From assembly GCA_934746015.1 (NCBI GenBank), contig CAKVEW010000011.1, positions 1 to 64,000 of the forward strand: DNA of 64,000 nt. Direction: 5' to 3'. The number at the start of each line of letters is the position of its first letter. Positions within the stretch are counted from its first letter, which is position 1. The DNA comes from an uncultured Clostridium sp. Lineage in GTDB: Bacteria > Bacillota > Clostridia > Clostridiales > Clostridiaceae. Shown here one piece after another: positions 20,237 to 29,080 of the stretch. The translations under genes and the position numbers were made by a program. The notes beneath the pieces are model-generated. The model had not been told where the DNA came from and made no database searches. It was given only the letters and a program-made list of their open reading frames with translations.

Positions 20237-21259
20237 ATGAAAAATGTATTAATTGTTGGTGGTACTGGAAATATTTCTTGGCCAGTTGCTAAGATGCTAG
20301 CAGAAGATAAAGATGTTAATCTTTATTTAATTAACATTAATAATAATCCAGATGGATTACCAGATGATGTTAATAGATTGACAGCAAATATTTATACACA
20401 AACTGACTACGTGAAGAATGCATTGAAAGACCTTACTTTTGATTCAGTTATCAATTTTGTCATAATGAATGTTGATGATGCAAAAAATAGTGTAGATATT
20501 TTTAAAAATAAGACAAAACAATTCATTTTTATCAGTACAGTTGATGTTCTTGACCATCGCATTACTTGTAATGTGAATGAAGAAATGAAAAGAGGTAATC
20601 AATTTTATGATTATGGACAAAATAAGGAAGCTGCTGAATTATTCTTACTTGAAGAAGCCAAAAAAGGCTTCCCACTTACTATAGTTCGTCCAACACAGAC
20701 TTATTCAAAAGGTCGTATTCCTTTAAGTATAAAAGGTAAGTCTTGTTGGAGTGTTGTATCGCGAATGATAAGAGGTAAAGAAGTTATCATTCATGGTGAT
20801 GGACAGGGTGTATGGGCATGTACACATGCTAATGATTTTGCACCACTATTTTGCTCTCTTGTTGCAGAGCAAAAGGCGGTCGGAGAAATTTATCAAGTAA
20901 TGAATCCAGAAACAATGACATGGGATATGATTTATCAAAGTTTGGCGGATTTGCTTGATGTTGATTATAAGCCGATTTATATAAGTACATATCTCCTTGA
21001 TAATTCAAAGGTATACGATTGGAAAGGTTCCATTCATGGTGATAAGCACTTCTCTAACATCTTTGACATTTCTAAAGTAAAGCAATTTTATCCGGACTAT
21101 AGGCCGAAAATCGACATTCGTACAGGTTTAAAAATGTTCCTTAATTATATGGAAGAGCATCCTGAGCAAAAGATAGAAGACCCTGAATTTGATACATGGT
21201 GTGATAAGACAATCGAGCGATATAAATCTTGTATGGAAGAGTTTATTAAGGATATTTAA
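20237..21259 (+). CDS. NAD-dependent epimerase/dehydratase (extended SDR)
   Basis: Protein of 340 residues with an N-terminal nucleotide-binding GGTGNISWPVAKML and the active-site YDYGQNKEAAE near residue 130, where YxxxK is the SDR pair. It continues with RPTQTYSKGRIP and HGDGQGVWACTHANDFA, typical of extended SDR enzymes acting on nucleotide sugars or free sugar derivatives. It is co-transcribed with the Gfo/Idh gene upstream. Whether it epimerises or oxidises cannot be told from the sequence. Confidence 0.85.
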   Translation: MKNVLIVGGTGNISWPVAKMLAEDKDVNLYLININNNPDGLPDDVNRLTANIYTQTDYVKNALKDLTFDSVINFVIMNVDDAKNSVDIFKNKTKQFIFISTVDVLDHRITCNVNEEMKRGNQFYDYGQNKEAAELFLLEEAKKGFPLTIVRPTQTYSKGRIPLSIKGKSCWSVVSRMIRGKEVIIHGDGQGVWACTHANDFAPLFCSLVAEQKAVGEIYQVMNPETMTWDMIYQSLADLLDVDYKPIYISTYLLDNSKVYDWKGSIHGDKHFSNIFDISKVKQFYPDYRPKIDIRTGLKMFLNYMEEHPEQKIEDPEFDTWCDKTIERYKSCMEEFIKDI

Positions 21260-21539
21260 ACTAATACTAAGCTTGTAAGGAAATGTTTCTAACAATTTTT
21301 AGAAAGAGGAAGTTTAAAGATTAATATCTATTTTTATAAGATTTCTATCTTGAGGGAATACGATGTCGTTTCATTGTCTGGTTAACATTTACAAATATTT
21401 TCAATAAAAAAGTTTTGATAGGTGATATGTTCATCGGTATTGACAGATAAAAAATAAACCTCATATAGGGAATTAAAAGCCATATGGAATAATGCTTATA
21501 GATTCCAAGAGATTTTTAGACAAAAGGGAGGAGAAATAA
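21260..21539. promoter_or_regulatory. intergenic region with possible promoter of the lactonase-like gene
   Basis: The 280 bases contain TTGACA at 21440-21445 with a weak ATATAG 17 bases later, about 70 bases before the next gene. No terminator is obvious after the epimerase gene, so read-through is also possible. Confidence 0.35.
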
Positions 21540-22496
21540 ATGAGTAAAAAAGGGGGAAATATTTTTCTTTCAGCATATGGAAATAACAATGTCATAGATA
21601 AAGGTATTATTAAGCTTTATTTAGATACCGAAAAAGGAATTATCAAAAAAAAGAGCGTTATTCCTCTAAATGGAAAATCAAATCTTATCATTGAGTATAA
21701 CGATAAGCTAATTACTTCAGTTCAAAACACAGAAGGTTCTACGCTTGAATTCTACGATAAATCGGGCAAGTTACTTTATACATATAAAACGGAGCTTTTT
21801 TATAGCTATGGGGAGGTAGTCGGAGATAAATTGCTTTTATCAAGCTACGCAAGTGGTGCTGACAGCGTTTATGATTTAAAGAAAAATGAACTCCAGACAA
21901 CAGTATTTCATAAGAGAGATGGATATGATAAGATCGGCAAATCCCACTATATTCATTTCGTAGGCGAGGAAAAGATTGTTTCTGTTGATAATTCTTTGCA
22001 ACAACTTTATGTGTATAAAGATATAAATCTTTCTTTAAAAACAATCATCGATTTCCCTAAGAATCCAGAAAAGAATATTCGCCTTATGACTTTTCATCCA
22101 AATGGGAAAAAGGCTTACCTTAATACAGAAAAGACCAACGAGCTCCTTGTGCTAGATATAGAAAATTTTAGAGTAATTGATGAGATTCTATTGGTGGATG
22201 ATATTGAAACTTCAAGTGGTGGAAATGCTATCAGTAGAGATGGAAAATATTTATGCATATCACTGCGTGGAAGAGACATGATTATTGTTTTTAAAAATGA
22301 TGAATATGGGATGCCACATAAAATTTATGAATTCAATTGTGGGAAAACACCACGAGATTTGAAGTTCGTTGAACAATACCTTTTGGTAAGCTGTACTGAT
22401 GAAAATAGTGTTGAAGTTTATCTAATAAATGAAGACACTGTAAGTAAGACAGGTCAGACAGAAGTATTTCAGCCTATTACTTTCGCGATGAAGTAA
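21540..22496 (+). CDS. lactonase-family seven-bladed beta-propeller protein
   Basis: Protein of 318 residues with repeated propeller blades, such as MTFHPNGKKAYLNTEKTNELLVLDI, read from about residue 180, then GGNAISRDGKYLCISLRGRDMIIVFK and GKTPRDLKFVEQYLLVSCTDENSVEVY. These match the 6-phosphogluconolactonase (Pgl, YkgB-like) pattern. There is no signal peptide, so it is cytoplasmic. RBS GGGAGGAG. It would open a sugar lactone made by the upstream oxidoreductase. Some propellers of this family are not lactonases, so the activity is inferred. Confidence 0.78.
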   Translation: MSKKGGNIFLSAYGNNNVIDKGIIKLYLDTEKGIIKKKSVIPLNGKSNLIIEYNDKLITSVQNTEGSTLEFYDKSGKLLYTYKTELFYSYGEVVGDKLLLSSYASGADSVYDLKKNELQTTVFHKRDGYDKIGKSHYIHFVGEEKIVSVDNSLQQLYVYKDINLSLKTIIDFPKNPEKNIRLMTFHPNGKKAYLNTEKTNELLVLDIENFRVIDEILLVDDIETSSGGNAISRDGKYLCISLRGRDMIIVFKNDEYGMPHKIYEFNCGKTPRDLKFVEQYLLVSCTDENSVEVYLINEDTVSKTGQTEVFQPITFAMK

Positions 22497-23277
22497 AAAA
22501 TGAAGATGACGAAATATAAATTATTGTAATTCAAAAAGTATAAAATCAGTAGGTAAGTGTTATATTACACAAGCTCTACTGATTTTTTTAAACTTTCTTA
22601 TAGAGTTTTACATAATGAGGAAGATTTTATAATATTTACCTTTATGCAGTTTTCAGAAAAGTTCTCAAAGCTTGAGGGAAATGCTCTTTTATGTAAAAGA
22701 GTTATTAAACAACATTGAGAAATGAGAGATGTCATGACTGTTATAGGAAGTTATGAAAGAACAATTTTTAAATTAAAAACAAAAGATGCTATTTGAAGTA
22801 AGCTTACATGCTTCGGTCAATTCAACCTTATGCTATAGATATGTGTCTCAAACTCTAGAGGGATATTAAGGTATGACAGACTTATTTTACTAATTGTTCA
22901 GTGTGCGTAAATACATGCGAAAAGATGGCAAATTTTCTTTTAGGAAAGATTTTTAATGGAATGGGAGCGAAAACCTCCGAGAAAATATACGATTTTATAG
23001 GTGATAATATATTCGAATATGTATTGTACTTTGATGAGTAAGAAGAACTTTCAGATACTTTTCTCTCAAGATAGTAATCGAAATAAATGTGCTTGGTAAT
23101 TCCAATAAGATATTTGAATTTATCGAGGGATTCGTCGGAATCATGACTTCTGCGATTAAAATTATGGAAATAGGCGATGTTGACGCTTTGGCCAGCAATA
23201 TATATAAAATAGGAAGGCAGTGTGATCTGCCTTTCGCTATATGCAACAGCATTTTCATTTTAAATTCCTATGCTTTT
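22497..23277. other. gene-poor region with terminator and decayed coding traces
   Basis: About 780 bases ending island 1. After the terminator there are only short interrupted frames. One at 23089-23268 (about 60 residues, with IFEFIEGFVGIMTSAIKIM) looks protein-like in composition but has no good start and matches no family I know. A hairpin AAGGCAG...CTGCCTT lies at 23214-23235. I regard the stretch as degenerate DNA at the island border. Confidence 0.4.
22542..22590 (+). terminator. Rho-independent terminator of the lactonase-like gene
   Basis: AAAATCAGTAG pairs with CTACTGATTTTTTT across a 22-base loop that itself partly pairs; the T-run is long. Confidence 0.85.
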
Positions 23278-23925
23278 TTATATTAAATATAGAAATACAC
23301 AAATAAAGTGACATAAGCTTCCTAGAATAATGAATATGTGGAATATTTCGTGAAAACCAAACTTACCAAGTTGAAGCTTTTTAGGTTTAAGACCATAAAT
23401 AATTCCACCTATTGTATAAAATACTCCACCTAAAACTAATAAAAATAAGCTAATAGGATTTAATACTTGTGATAAAGGTTTAATCATAAAAATTGCAGCC
23501 CAGCCCAATCCGATATAAAGAGATGTTTGAAACCATCTTGGACAGTCGAACCAAAGCATTCTAAATAATATTCCAGCTATTGCAATAGATGCTATAGTTG
23601 TAAAGAAAACAGTTCCTTTAGAGCCACCAAGAGCGATTAAGCTAAATGGTGCGTAAGAACCAGCTATTAATATAAAAATCATGGAGTGATCTAATTTTCT
23701 AAGCCTGAAAATTATCTTATCACTAGTTATAACTCCATGATAGGTTGCAGATACACTATACAACATAATCATGCTAATACCAAATATTACAACGGAAACG
23801 ATTGCTGTGGTGGATGCATTACTAGCTATTCCTTTTATTAACATTGCAATTAAAGCAAAAAGTGAGAGAATAGCACCCACCCAATGAGTTAGACTATTAA
23901 TAGGTTCTCTTAAATATTTTTCCAA
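23278..23925 (-). CDS. hemolysin III / TrhA family membrane protein
   Basis: Integral membrane protein of about 215 residues with seven hydrophobic segments, of the PAQR/hemolysin III family. Conserved elements are LREPINSLTHWVGA at the N-terminus, YHGVI, RLRKLDHSMIFILIAGSYAPF in the middle and FGFHEIFHIFIILGSLCHF at the C-terminus, with the His residues proposed to bind zinc. A TTG at 23925 has GAGGGG about 8 bases upstream and gives the usual N-terminus; a GTG at 23934 overlaps that site. It is divergent from the DUF1836 operon. Related proteins affect membrane-energy homeostasis; haemolysis is not implied. Confidence 0.9.
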   Translation of the reverse strand: MEKYLREPINSLTHWVGAILSLFALIAMLIKGIASNASTTAIVSVVIFGISMIMLYSVSATYHGVITSDKIIFRLRKLDHSMIFILIAGSYAPFSLIALGGSKGTVFFTTIASIAIAGILFRMLWFDCPRWFQTSLYIGLGWAAIFMIKPLSQVLNPISLFLLVLGGVFYTIGGIIYGLKPKKLQLGKFGFHEIFHIFIILGSLCHFICVFLYLI

Positions 23926-23944
23926 AATGAACACCCCTCTACAT

Positions 23945-23961
23945 ATAGTTTTGAAAACTAT
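23945..23961. promoter_or_regulatory. 17-bp palindrome, operator candidate O1 (hemolysin III side)
   Basis: ATAGTTTTGAAAACTAT is a perfect 8+1+8 palindrome located 20 bases before the TTG start of hemolysin III. A near-identical site is found on the other side of the divergent promoter region at 24107-24123. Confidence 0.5.
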
Positions 23962-24106
23962 GTCTTGTTATTTATATATTAATAAAGTGCATTTAAAAAG
24001 TCAAAGTTAGAAAACTCTTAAATTTTTAGAAAAATATATAAAATTTATTAATTTTCTTGAATTATCTATTGATTACTAGTATATTTTAATATAGATATAT
24101 TAATAA

Positions 24107-24123
24107 GTAGTTTGCAAAACTAC
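24107..24123. promoter_or_regulatory. 17-bp palindrome, operator candidate O2 (DUF1836 side)
   Basis: GTAGTTTGCAAAACTAC pairs with one mismatch and shares the TAGTTT half-site with O1. It ends 12 bases before the ATG at 24136 and touches the GGAGG, so a bound protein would block transcription or early translation. Confidence 0.5.
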
Positions 24124-24135
24124 ATGGAGGAATTT

Positions 24136-24720
24136 ATGGATAAAAATGAATTAATGGAAAAGTTTAAAGAGCTAAATTTGCAGAATCAACTAACTTTAGA
24201 GGAAATACCAGAATTAGATTTATATATGGATCAAGTTACTCAGCTATTTGATAGTAAATTTAATGATAGTAAAAGAAATGAAGATGATAAGGCATTAACG
24301 AAGACAATGGTAAATAATTATGCTAAAGGAAAATTATTAATGTCTATAAAAAATAAAAAGTATAGTAAAGAACATTTAATACTTATGAGCCTTATATATA
24401 ATTTAAAAGGTGGATTATCAATAAGCGATATAAAAAGTTCATTAAATAAGATAGTTACAACCTTTGAGAATGGAGAAAAGTATCCAATAAGGGAATTATA
24501 TACCTTATATTTAGAACAACATAATGAAGATTTTAATGATGTAGAAAAAACAATAGAAGATAAATTAAATAATATTGAAAATATGATATTAAATGAAAAA
24601 GTAGAAGAAGATAAGGAATTCCAAAAAAACTTTTTATTACTTAGTTCTTTTATTAATATGAGTAATATGTATAGAAGAATGGGAGAAAAATTAATAGACG
24701 AATATTTTAATAAATTATAA
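24136..24720 (+). CDS. DUF1836 domain protein, predicted DNA-binding
   Basis: Protein of 194 residues. Residues about 10-110 form the DUF1836 domain (LTLEEIPELDLYMDQVTQLFDSKF ... ALTKTMVNNYAKGKLLM), in which a MerR-like helix-turn-helix is predicted by family knowledge. The C-terminal part is acidic and helical. I chose ATG 24136 (GGAGG eight bases away) over the upstream TTG/ATG codons that lie in the palindrome. It is the first gene of a probable operon with an ABC-class ATPase and a small membrane protein, and it is divergent from hemolysin III. The two TAGTTT palindromes are its most obvious targets. Confidence 0.85.
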   Translation: MDKNELMEKFKELNLQNQLTLEEIPELDLYMDQVTQLFDSKFNDSKRNEDDKALTKTMVNNYAKGKLLMSIKNKKYSKEHLILMSLIYNLKGGLSISDIKSSLNKIVTTFENGEKYPIRELYTLYLEQHNEDFNDVEKTIEDKLNNIENMILNEKVEEDKEFQKNFLLLSSFINMSNMYRRMGEKLIDEYFNKL

Positions 24721-24731
24721 GAGGTATTGCC

Positions 24732-26435
24732 ATGAAAAATTCTATAATTTTAAAAAGTGAACTTCAAAGAATAGATGGAAGAGGATATAAGGCTTATAAG
24801 GATTTACAAGGACAATATGATTTTAATAATTATATTTTAAGCATTGATCATGTTCAAGGAGATCCTTTTGCCTCTCCTTCAAGATTAAGAATTATTATAA
24901 ATAGAGATAAAGCTAAATTCCCAGAAGAGTTGATAAATAAAGATTATAAAAAGATAGCAGTTTCAGATTTCTTAACTAGACTATTTAATTTTAACATAAA
25001 TAAATTTGGAGAAAAAATATTTGGCTCAGGGAAAAGTGGATTAATTACTATAAGCAGATGTCCACAAGAGATATTAGAGAGAACTTCAATAGTAATAAAT
25101 AAGGATAATATAGAGGCTAGATTTTATGTTGGTTTCCCAGCAAAAGGAAGAACTGTATTAGCTAAAGAATTAGAAAAGATCTTATATAATGTTATACCAA
25201 GTATAGTTGAAAATACATTAATATATGAGAATATTAATAAGGCTAAAGTGAGAGATAGGGTTAAATTAGTCCAAGACCAAGAATATATAAGAACTGAAAT
25301 TAAGAAAAAGAATTTAATTGCATTTATAGCAAATGGAGCAATACTTCCAAGAGAAAGTGGAGTATCACAAAGACCATTAAAAAATGCACTTCCATTTATT
25401 TCACCTAAATCATTAGAAGTAGAACTTAATCTTCCTAACAGAGGATTAATTAAAGGAATGGGAATTAAAAGGGGAGTAACCTTAATTGTTGGTGGTGGAT
25501 ATCATGGTAAATCAACTCTTTTAAATGCTTTAGAGCTTGGAGTTTATAATCATATTGAAGGCGATGGAAGAGAATTTGTAATTACTGATGAAACAGCTGT
25601 TAAGGTAAGAGCAGAGGATGGTAGAAGTATTAAAAATACAGATATATCATTATTTATAGATAACCTTCCTAATGGAAAAGATACAGTAAAATTTACTACA
25701 GAAAATGCTAGTGGAAGTACATCACAAGCAGCTAATATAGTGGAGGCTATTGAAGCTAAATCAGAAGTTTTACTTATTGATGAAGATACATCGGCCACTA
25801 ATTTTATGATTAGAGATGACTTAATGCAAAGATTAGTTTCTAAGGAAAAGGAGCCTATAACTCCATTTATTGAAATAGTTAAACCATTATATAATCAAAA
25901 AGATATTTCAACTATATTAGTTATAGGTAGCTCAGGAGATTATTTTGATGTAGCAGATTGTGTTATACAAATGGATAATTATGAAGCAAAGGATGTTACA
26001 AAAGAAGCTAAATCTCTTATGAGGGGAGAAATAAATAAGAGAATTGAAGAAAAAAATATATCTATAAAAATAGATTTTAATAGAAAACTTAAAAAAGGCA
26101 CTATAGAAAGTACCTATAAGGGCGTAAAAATAAAAACTATGGGTTTAAGTAATATAAGTATAAATAATGAAAATATTGATTTAAGAGCTGTAGAACAAAT
26201 AGTAGATAATGAACAATTAAATGCTATTGGAGCTATTATGAAATGGATAGAAGATAATTCAATGAATAAAAATCTATCTTTAGAAGAAGTAGTAGATGAG
26301 GCATATAATGAGATAAAAAGAAAAGGATTAATTTCAATAGATAAAGTTAAGGGTGGCTCAGGAAGCTTAGCCTTACCAAGAAAACAAGAGATTATTGCAG
26401 CTTACAATAGATTTAGAAAAGTAAGGATAATGTAA
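24732..26435 (+). CDS. ABC-class ATPase domain protein (COG3044 type)
   Basis: Protein of 567 residues with a single ABC-like ATPase and no membrane segments. The P-loop is GGGYHGKST at about residues 253-261. A conserved block follows (IEGDGREFVITDETAVKVRAEDGR), then a signature-like ASGSTSQAANIVEAIE and Walker B LLIDEDTSATNF. The N-terminal 240 residues are family-specific (RIDGRGYKAYKDLQGQY). The function of this widespread family is not known. It is 11 bases after the DUF1836 gene and is followed 34 bases later by a small membrane protein gene. Confidence 0.88.
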   Translation: MKNSIILKSELQRIDGRGYKAYKDLQGQYDFNNYILSIDHVQGDPFASPSRLRIIINRDKAKFPEELINKDYKKIAVSDFLTRLFNFNINKFGEKIFGSGKSGLITISRCPQEILERTSIVINKDNIEARFYVGFPAKGRTVLAKELEKILYNVIPSIVENTLIYENINKAKVRDRVKLVQDQEYIRTEIKKKNLIAFIANGAILPRESGVSQRPLKNALPFISPKSLEVELNLPNRGLIKGMGIKRGVTLIVGGGYHGKSTLLNALELGVYNHIEGDGREFVITDETAVKVRAEDGRSIKNTDISLFIDNLPNGKDTVKFTTENASGSTSQAANIVEAIEAKSEVLLIDEDTSATNFMIRDDLMQRLVSKEKEPITPFIEIVKPLYNQKDISTILVIGSSGDYFDVADCVIQMDNYEAKDVTKEAKSLMRGEINKRIEEKNISIKIDFNRKLKKGTIESTYKGVKIKTMGLSNISINNENIDLRAVEQIVDNEQLNAIGAIMKWIEDNSMNKNLSLEEVVDEAYNEIKRKGLISIDKVKGGSGSLALPRKQEIIAAYNRFRKVRIM

Positions 26436-26469
26436 TTATTTTTATAAAATTATATTAGGAGGAATAGAT

Positions 26470-26820
26470 ATGTTAGAGGTAAAGCCTTTAGATAATGTGA
26501 TGAATAATTTTCAATTTGTGTTTATTGCTTATATAATACTATTTATTATAGTATGTATTAATTTTTATAAGGCAATAAGGATTAGAAAGAATTTAATTAA
26601 TAATAACGTAATTAGAAAGTTAATAAATACTTATGATTTAATAATTGATGTTTTATGTGGTGTTGCTATGTATACAGGACTTATATTTCAAGGTGTATTA
26701 GCAGATAATAATGCTTTGAATTGGACTTATTGGAATGATATATTAATAGGAATTTCAATAATAAGCTTAATTATATTTATATTAAATATAATAGTTGTTG
26801 TAAAAAAGAAAGATGTATAA
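26470..26820 (+). CDS. small membrane protein, unknown function
   Basis: Protein of 116 residues with three hydrophobic segments (about 12-34, 52-72 and 86-112). No domain recognised. It has a perfect AGGAGG site and lies 34 bases after the ATPase gene, so it is probably in the same operon. The amino-acid make-up (Ile, Asn, Leu) fits the backbone genome. Function unknown. Confidence 0.7.
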   Translation: MLEVKPLDNVMNNFQFVFIAYIILFIIVCINFYKAIRIRKNLINNNVIRKLINTYDLIIDVLCGVAMYTGLIFQGVLADNNALNWTYWNDILIGISIISLIIFILNIIVVVKKKDV

Positions 26821-26965
26821 AATTATCATTTTTTTCTAGAATCAGATCTATTCTAAGATTCATATCGAGGGCGACCCCCAGACAAAGAGGAAGCGTCTGT
26901 TTGAGCTTCTTGCACAAAAGACCTAACCTTTGGTTAATGGTTATCCCTTTGGATCCACCGTACAA
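26821..26965. other. GC-richer junction sequence before an IS4 relic
   Basis: A short stretch (26864-26960) distinctly richer in G and C than its surroundings. All frames are short; I cannot assign it. It ends at the putative IS4 left end (CAATGTCGTCAATTTAAG, 26966-26983) and is probably a fragment of other DNA brought in or cut by the insertion. Confidence 0.35.
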
Positions 26966-27750
26966 TCAATGTCGTCAATTTAAGAAAAAAGTAAAAAATA
27001 ATAAAAAAATCTTGACAATAGTGGAAAAATTTACAGCCTCGCTATAGATAAAAATTTATAGCGAGGTTTATATTATGAAAAATATTACATTATTATCCTC
27101 AATTTTTGAGGGTACAAAAAACTTAATTACTTCAAGCGAATTTAAATAAGCTTATAGTTTAGGCAATTCATTTTCAAGAAATAGAAAATTATCTTTCTCG
27201 AACACTATTCTTTTTGTTTGCTTTGCATTATGTAAATCTATATCTTCTGAAATTGCTGATTTGATTGAAGATTATAAACATTTAAAATTTCCATACATAA
27301 CAAATCAAGCTTTTTCAAAGGCAAGACAAAATATATCATCACAAGCTTTTGCTGAATTATGTAGGCTTTTTGTTGACAAATTTTATAGTTAAAAAAATTA
27401 GCTACTTGGAATGGTTTTAATATTCTACTATAGATGGAACTAATTTACAAGTGCCCGATACAAAAGAATGTGGTGAATACTTTGGGCTAAGCAGTAATCA
27501 AAATAAGAGAAAAACAGTAGTTGCGACGGCGTCAGCATTATATGATGTATTAAATGATATTGTTGTAGATGCTAGAATTACTAAATATAGAATAAGTGAA
27601 AGAAAAATTGCTAAACAATATATAGAATCAATACATGATAAATTAGACCATAATAAAAGTATTGTTATTTTTGATAGAGGATATCCTTTATATGATATGG
27701 TTGATTATTTATTAAAATTATTTTTTAATATTTTACTTGACTATTATTAG
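26966..27750 (+). pseudogene. IS4-family transposase, stop-containing and truncated
   Basis: From ATG 27075 the translation (MKNITLLSSIFEGTKNLI, then a stop, then SLGNSFSRNRKLSFSNTILF) reads as an IS4 N-terminus. After a frameshift near 27410 it continues with IDGTNLQVPDTKECGEYFG, containing the first catalytic aspartate, and VIFDRGYPLYDMVDYL with the second. The glutamate-bearing C-terminus is absent; similarity stops at about 27725. A TTGACA at 27012 and a stem CCTCGCTATA...TTATAGCGAGG at 27037-27066 precede it. The left end near 26966 resembles that of the relic at 29081-29766. Confidence 0.75.
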
Positions 27751-28110
27751 CTGGTCTTTATCTATGAGATACCTTGTATAAGGTCATGCTTGAGCATATG
27801 CTGATTACCGTAGTTCAGGCACAACTGCCCTATTAAATCTGGAAAATAAAAATCATTTCTTTGAGACTGGTATTCTTTTGGGCTAATATCTACTTTGAAC
27901 AGTTCCTGCTATCTTCACTCTCTAAAACAAAAATACAGATGTAAAGTGACATTTTCTAGTCGAAATCTAACTAGTACTCTATTTTAGACCTACTATAATA
28001 TTTTGACTAGGGAAGCACCCATTATGATAAAACAAAATGACGATCTACAAAATAGACTATCGCAAATCGAAAAAGCTATGTGTTATAATATAATCATAAA
28101 TAAAGCAGGA
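27751..28110. other. gene-free stretch before the AraC regulator
   Basis: No gene recognised in about 360 bases. Near the end, TATAAT at 28084-28089 sits about 20 bases before the AGGAGG of the AraC gene and may be its -10. A short frame (28024-28146, about 40 residues) runs into the AraC gene in another frame without a good ribosome site. Confidence 0.4.
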
Positions 28111-28120
28111 GGAAGTGGCT

Positions 28121-28954
28121 ATGAGCTATTTTGGAGAACGTTATGATATACAAAAAACTCAAATCGGCAACATTTATGTTACACAATGCGGATTGACAGT
28201 ATGCGAGAGTAACCATCAATGTAAGACAAGGTTTTATGAACATTATTCTATCAGCTTTATTTTAGAGGGGAAAGGGACATACTATGTAAATAATGAGGAA
28301 TATAAACTAAGTGCCGGGCAAGGATTAATAATTATACCCGGTAAACCAATCTATTATGTGGCAGATGAGAAAGAGCCCTGGAAATATATTTATGTGATAT
28401 TTTCAGGATATGGGGAAAAGAATTTGCTTTATCATGCGGGACTTTCCGATAAAAAAGTTACTTTTTCTTTTGATTTATCTGAAGTCATGCTTTCTAATCT
28501 TTATAATATGCTGAATGCAAGTAAAAACGTTAATAAACGAGGTTACGATGTGACCGGATACTTTATGCTTGTGATTAGCGAAATAATTGGTAAAAATTCT
28601 GAAAGACCTAATACCGCAAATTTAGCCGATTATTATATAAGCAAGGCAATTCTTTTTATAGAAGATAATTATTTTGATAAAATAACTGTGGAAGATATTG
28701 CCTCTTATTTAAATATAGACAGGACATATCTATATAAAATATTTATGAAAAATATAAAAATGTCTCCTACCCAATATTTATTGCAATTTAGATTAGAAAG
28801 GGCAGAGACAATGTTGGTACATAGCGAAATGTCTATCTGTGATATTGCAATGGCTACCGGTTTTTATGATCAATCACATTTTGATAGAAGATTTAGTACA
28901 CGATATGGGGTATCGCCTAGAAAATATCGAGATAAAAAATCACAAAAAAAGTAA
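28121..28954 (+). CDS. AraC family transcriptional regulator with cupin sensor
   Basis: Protein of 277 residues. The N-terminal cupin (about 25-130, YSISFILEGKGTYYVNNEEYKLSAGQGLIIIPG) is the AraC-type effector domain. The C-terminal 100 residues hold two helix-turn-helix units, ITVEDIASYLNIDRTYLYKIF and MSICDIAMATGFYDQSHFDRRF, ending in the usual YGVSPRKYR. I chose ATG 28121, seven bases after AGGAGGAA. It probably controls the neighbouring Gfo/Idh and mannose-PTS genes, where direct repeats suited to AraC proteins occur (31081-31108). The sugar sensed is unknown. Confidence 0.92.
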   Translation: MSYFGERYDIQKTQIGNIYVTQCGLTVCESNHQCKTRFYEHYSISFILEGKGTYYVNNEEYKLSAGQGLIIIPGKPIYYVADEKEPWKYIYVIFSGYGEKNLLYHAGLSDKKVTFSFDLSEVMLSNLYNMLNASKNVNKRGYDVTGYFMLVISEIIGKNSERPNTANLADYYISKAILFIEDNYFDKITVEDIASYLNIDRTYLYKIFMKNIKMSPTQYLLQFRLERAETMLVHSEMSICDIAMATGFYDQSHFDRRFSTRYGVSPRKYRDKKSQKK

Positions 28955-29080
28955 AAAGAGATACCCATAATCAATAAGAGTAACTATTTTCTCTGTTTTA
29001 TTGCATAACAAATAGGCAGATCTTCATCTGCAAAAAAATATATTCAGTTAAAACTATGTATCTATTGGGACATATAGTAA

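Noticed and set aside
23089..23286. 65-residue frame in the gap after island 1
   Set aside because: No usable ribosome site and it runs into the hemolysin III gene; kept only as a decayed trace.
23278..23925. Hemolysin as a virulence factor
   Set aside because: Hemolysin III is a historical name for a widespread PAQR membrane protein; nothing here supports a toxin.
26777..26965. 62-residue minus-strand frame before the IS4 relic
   Set aside because: No start signal, crosses the end of the membrane protein gene, and no family match; more likely part of a GC-richer scar.
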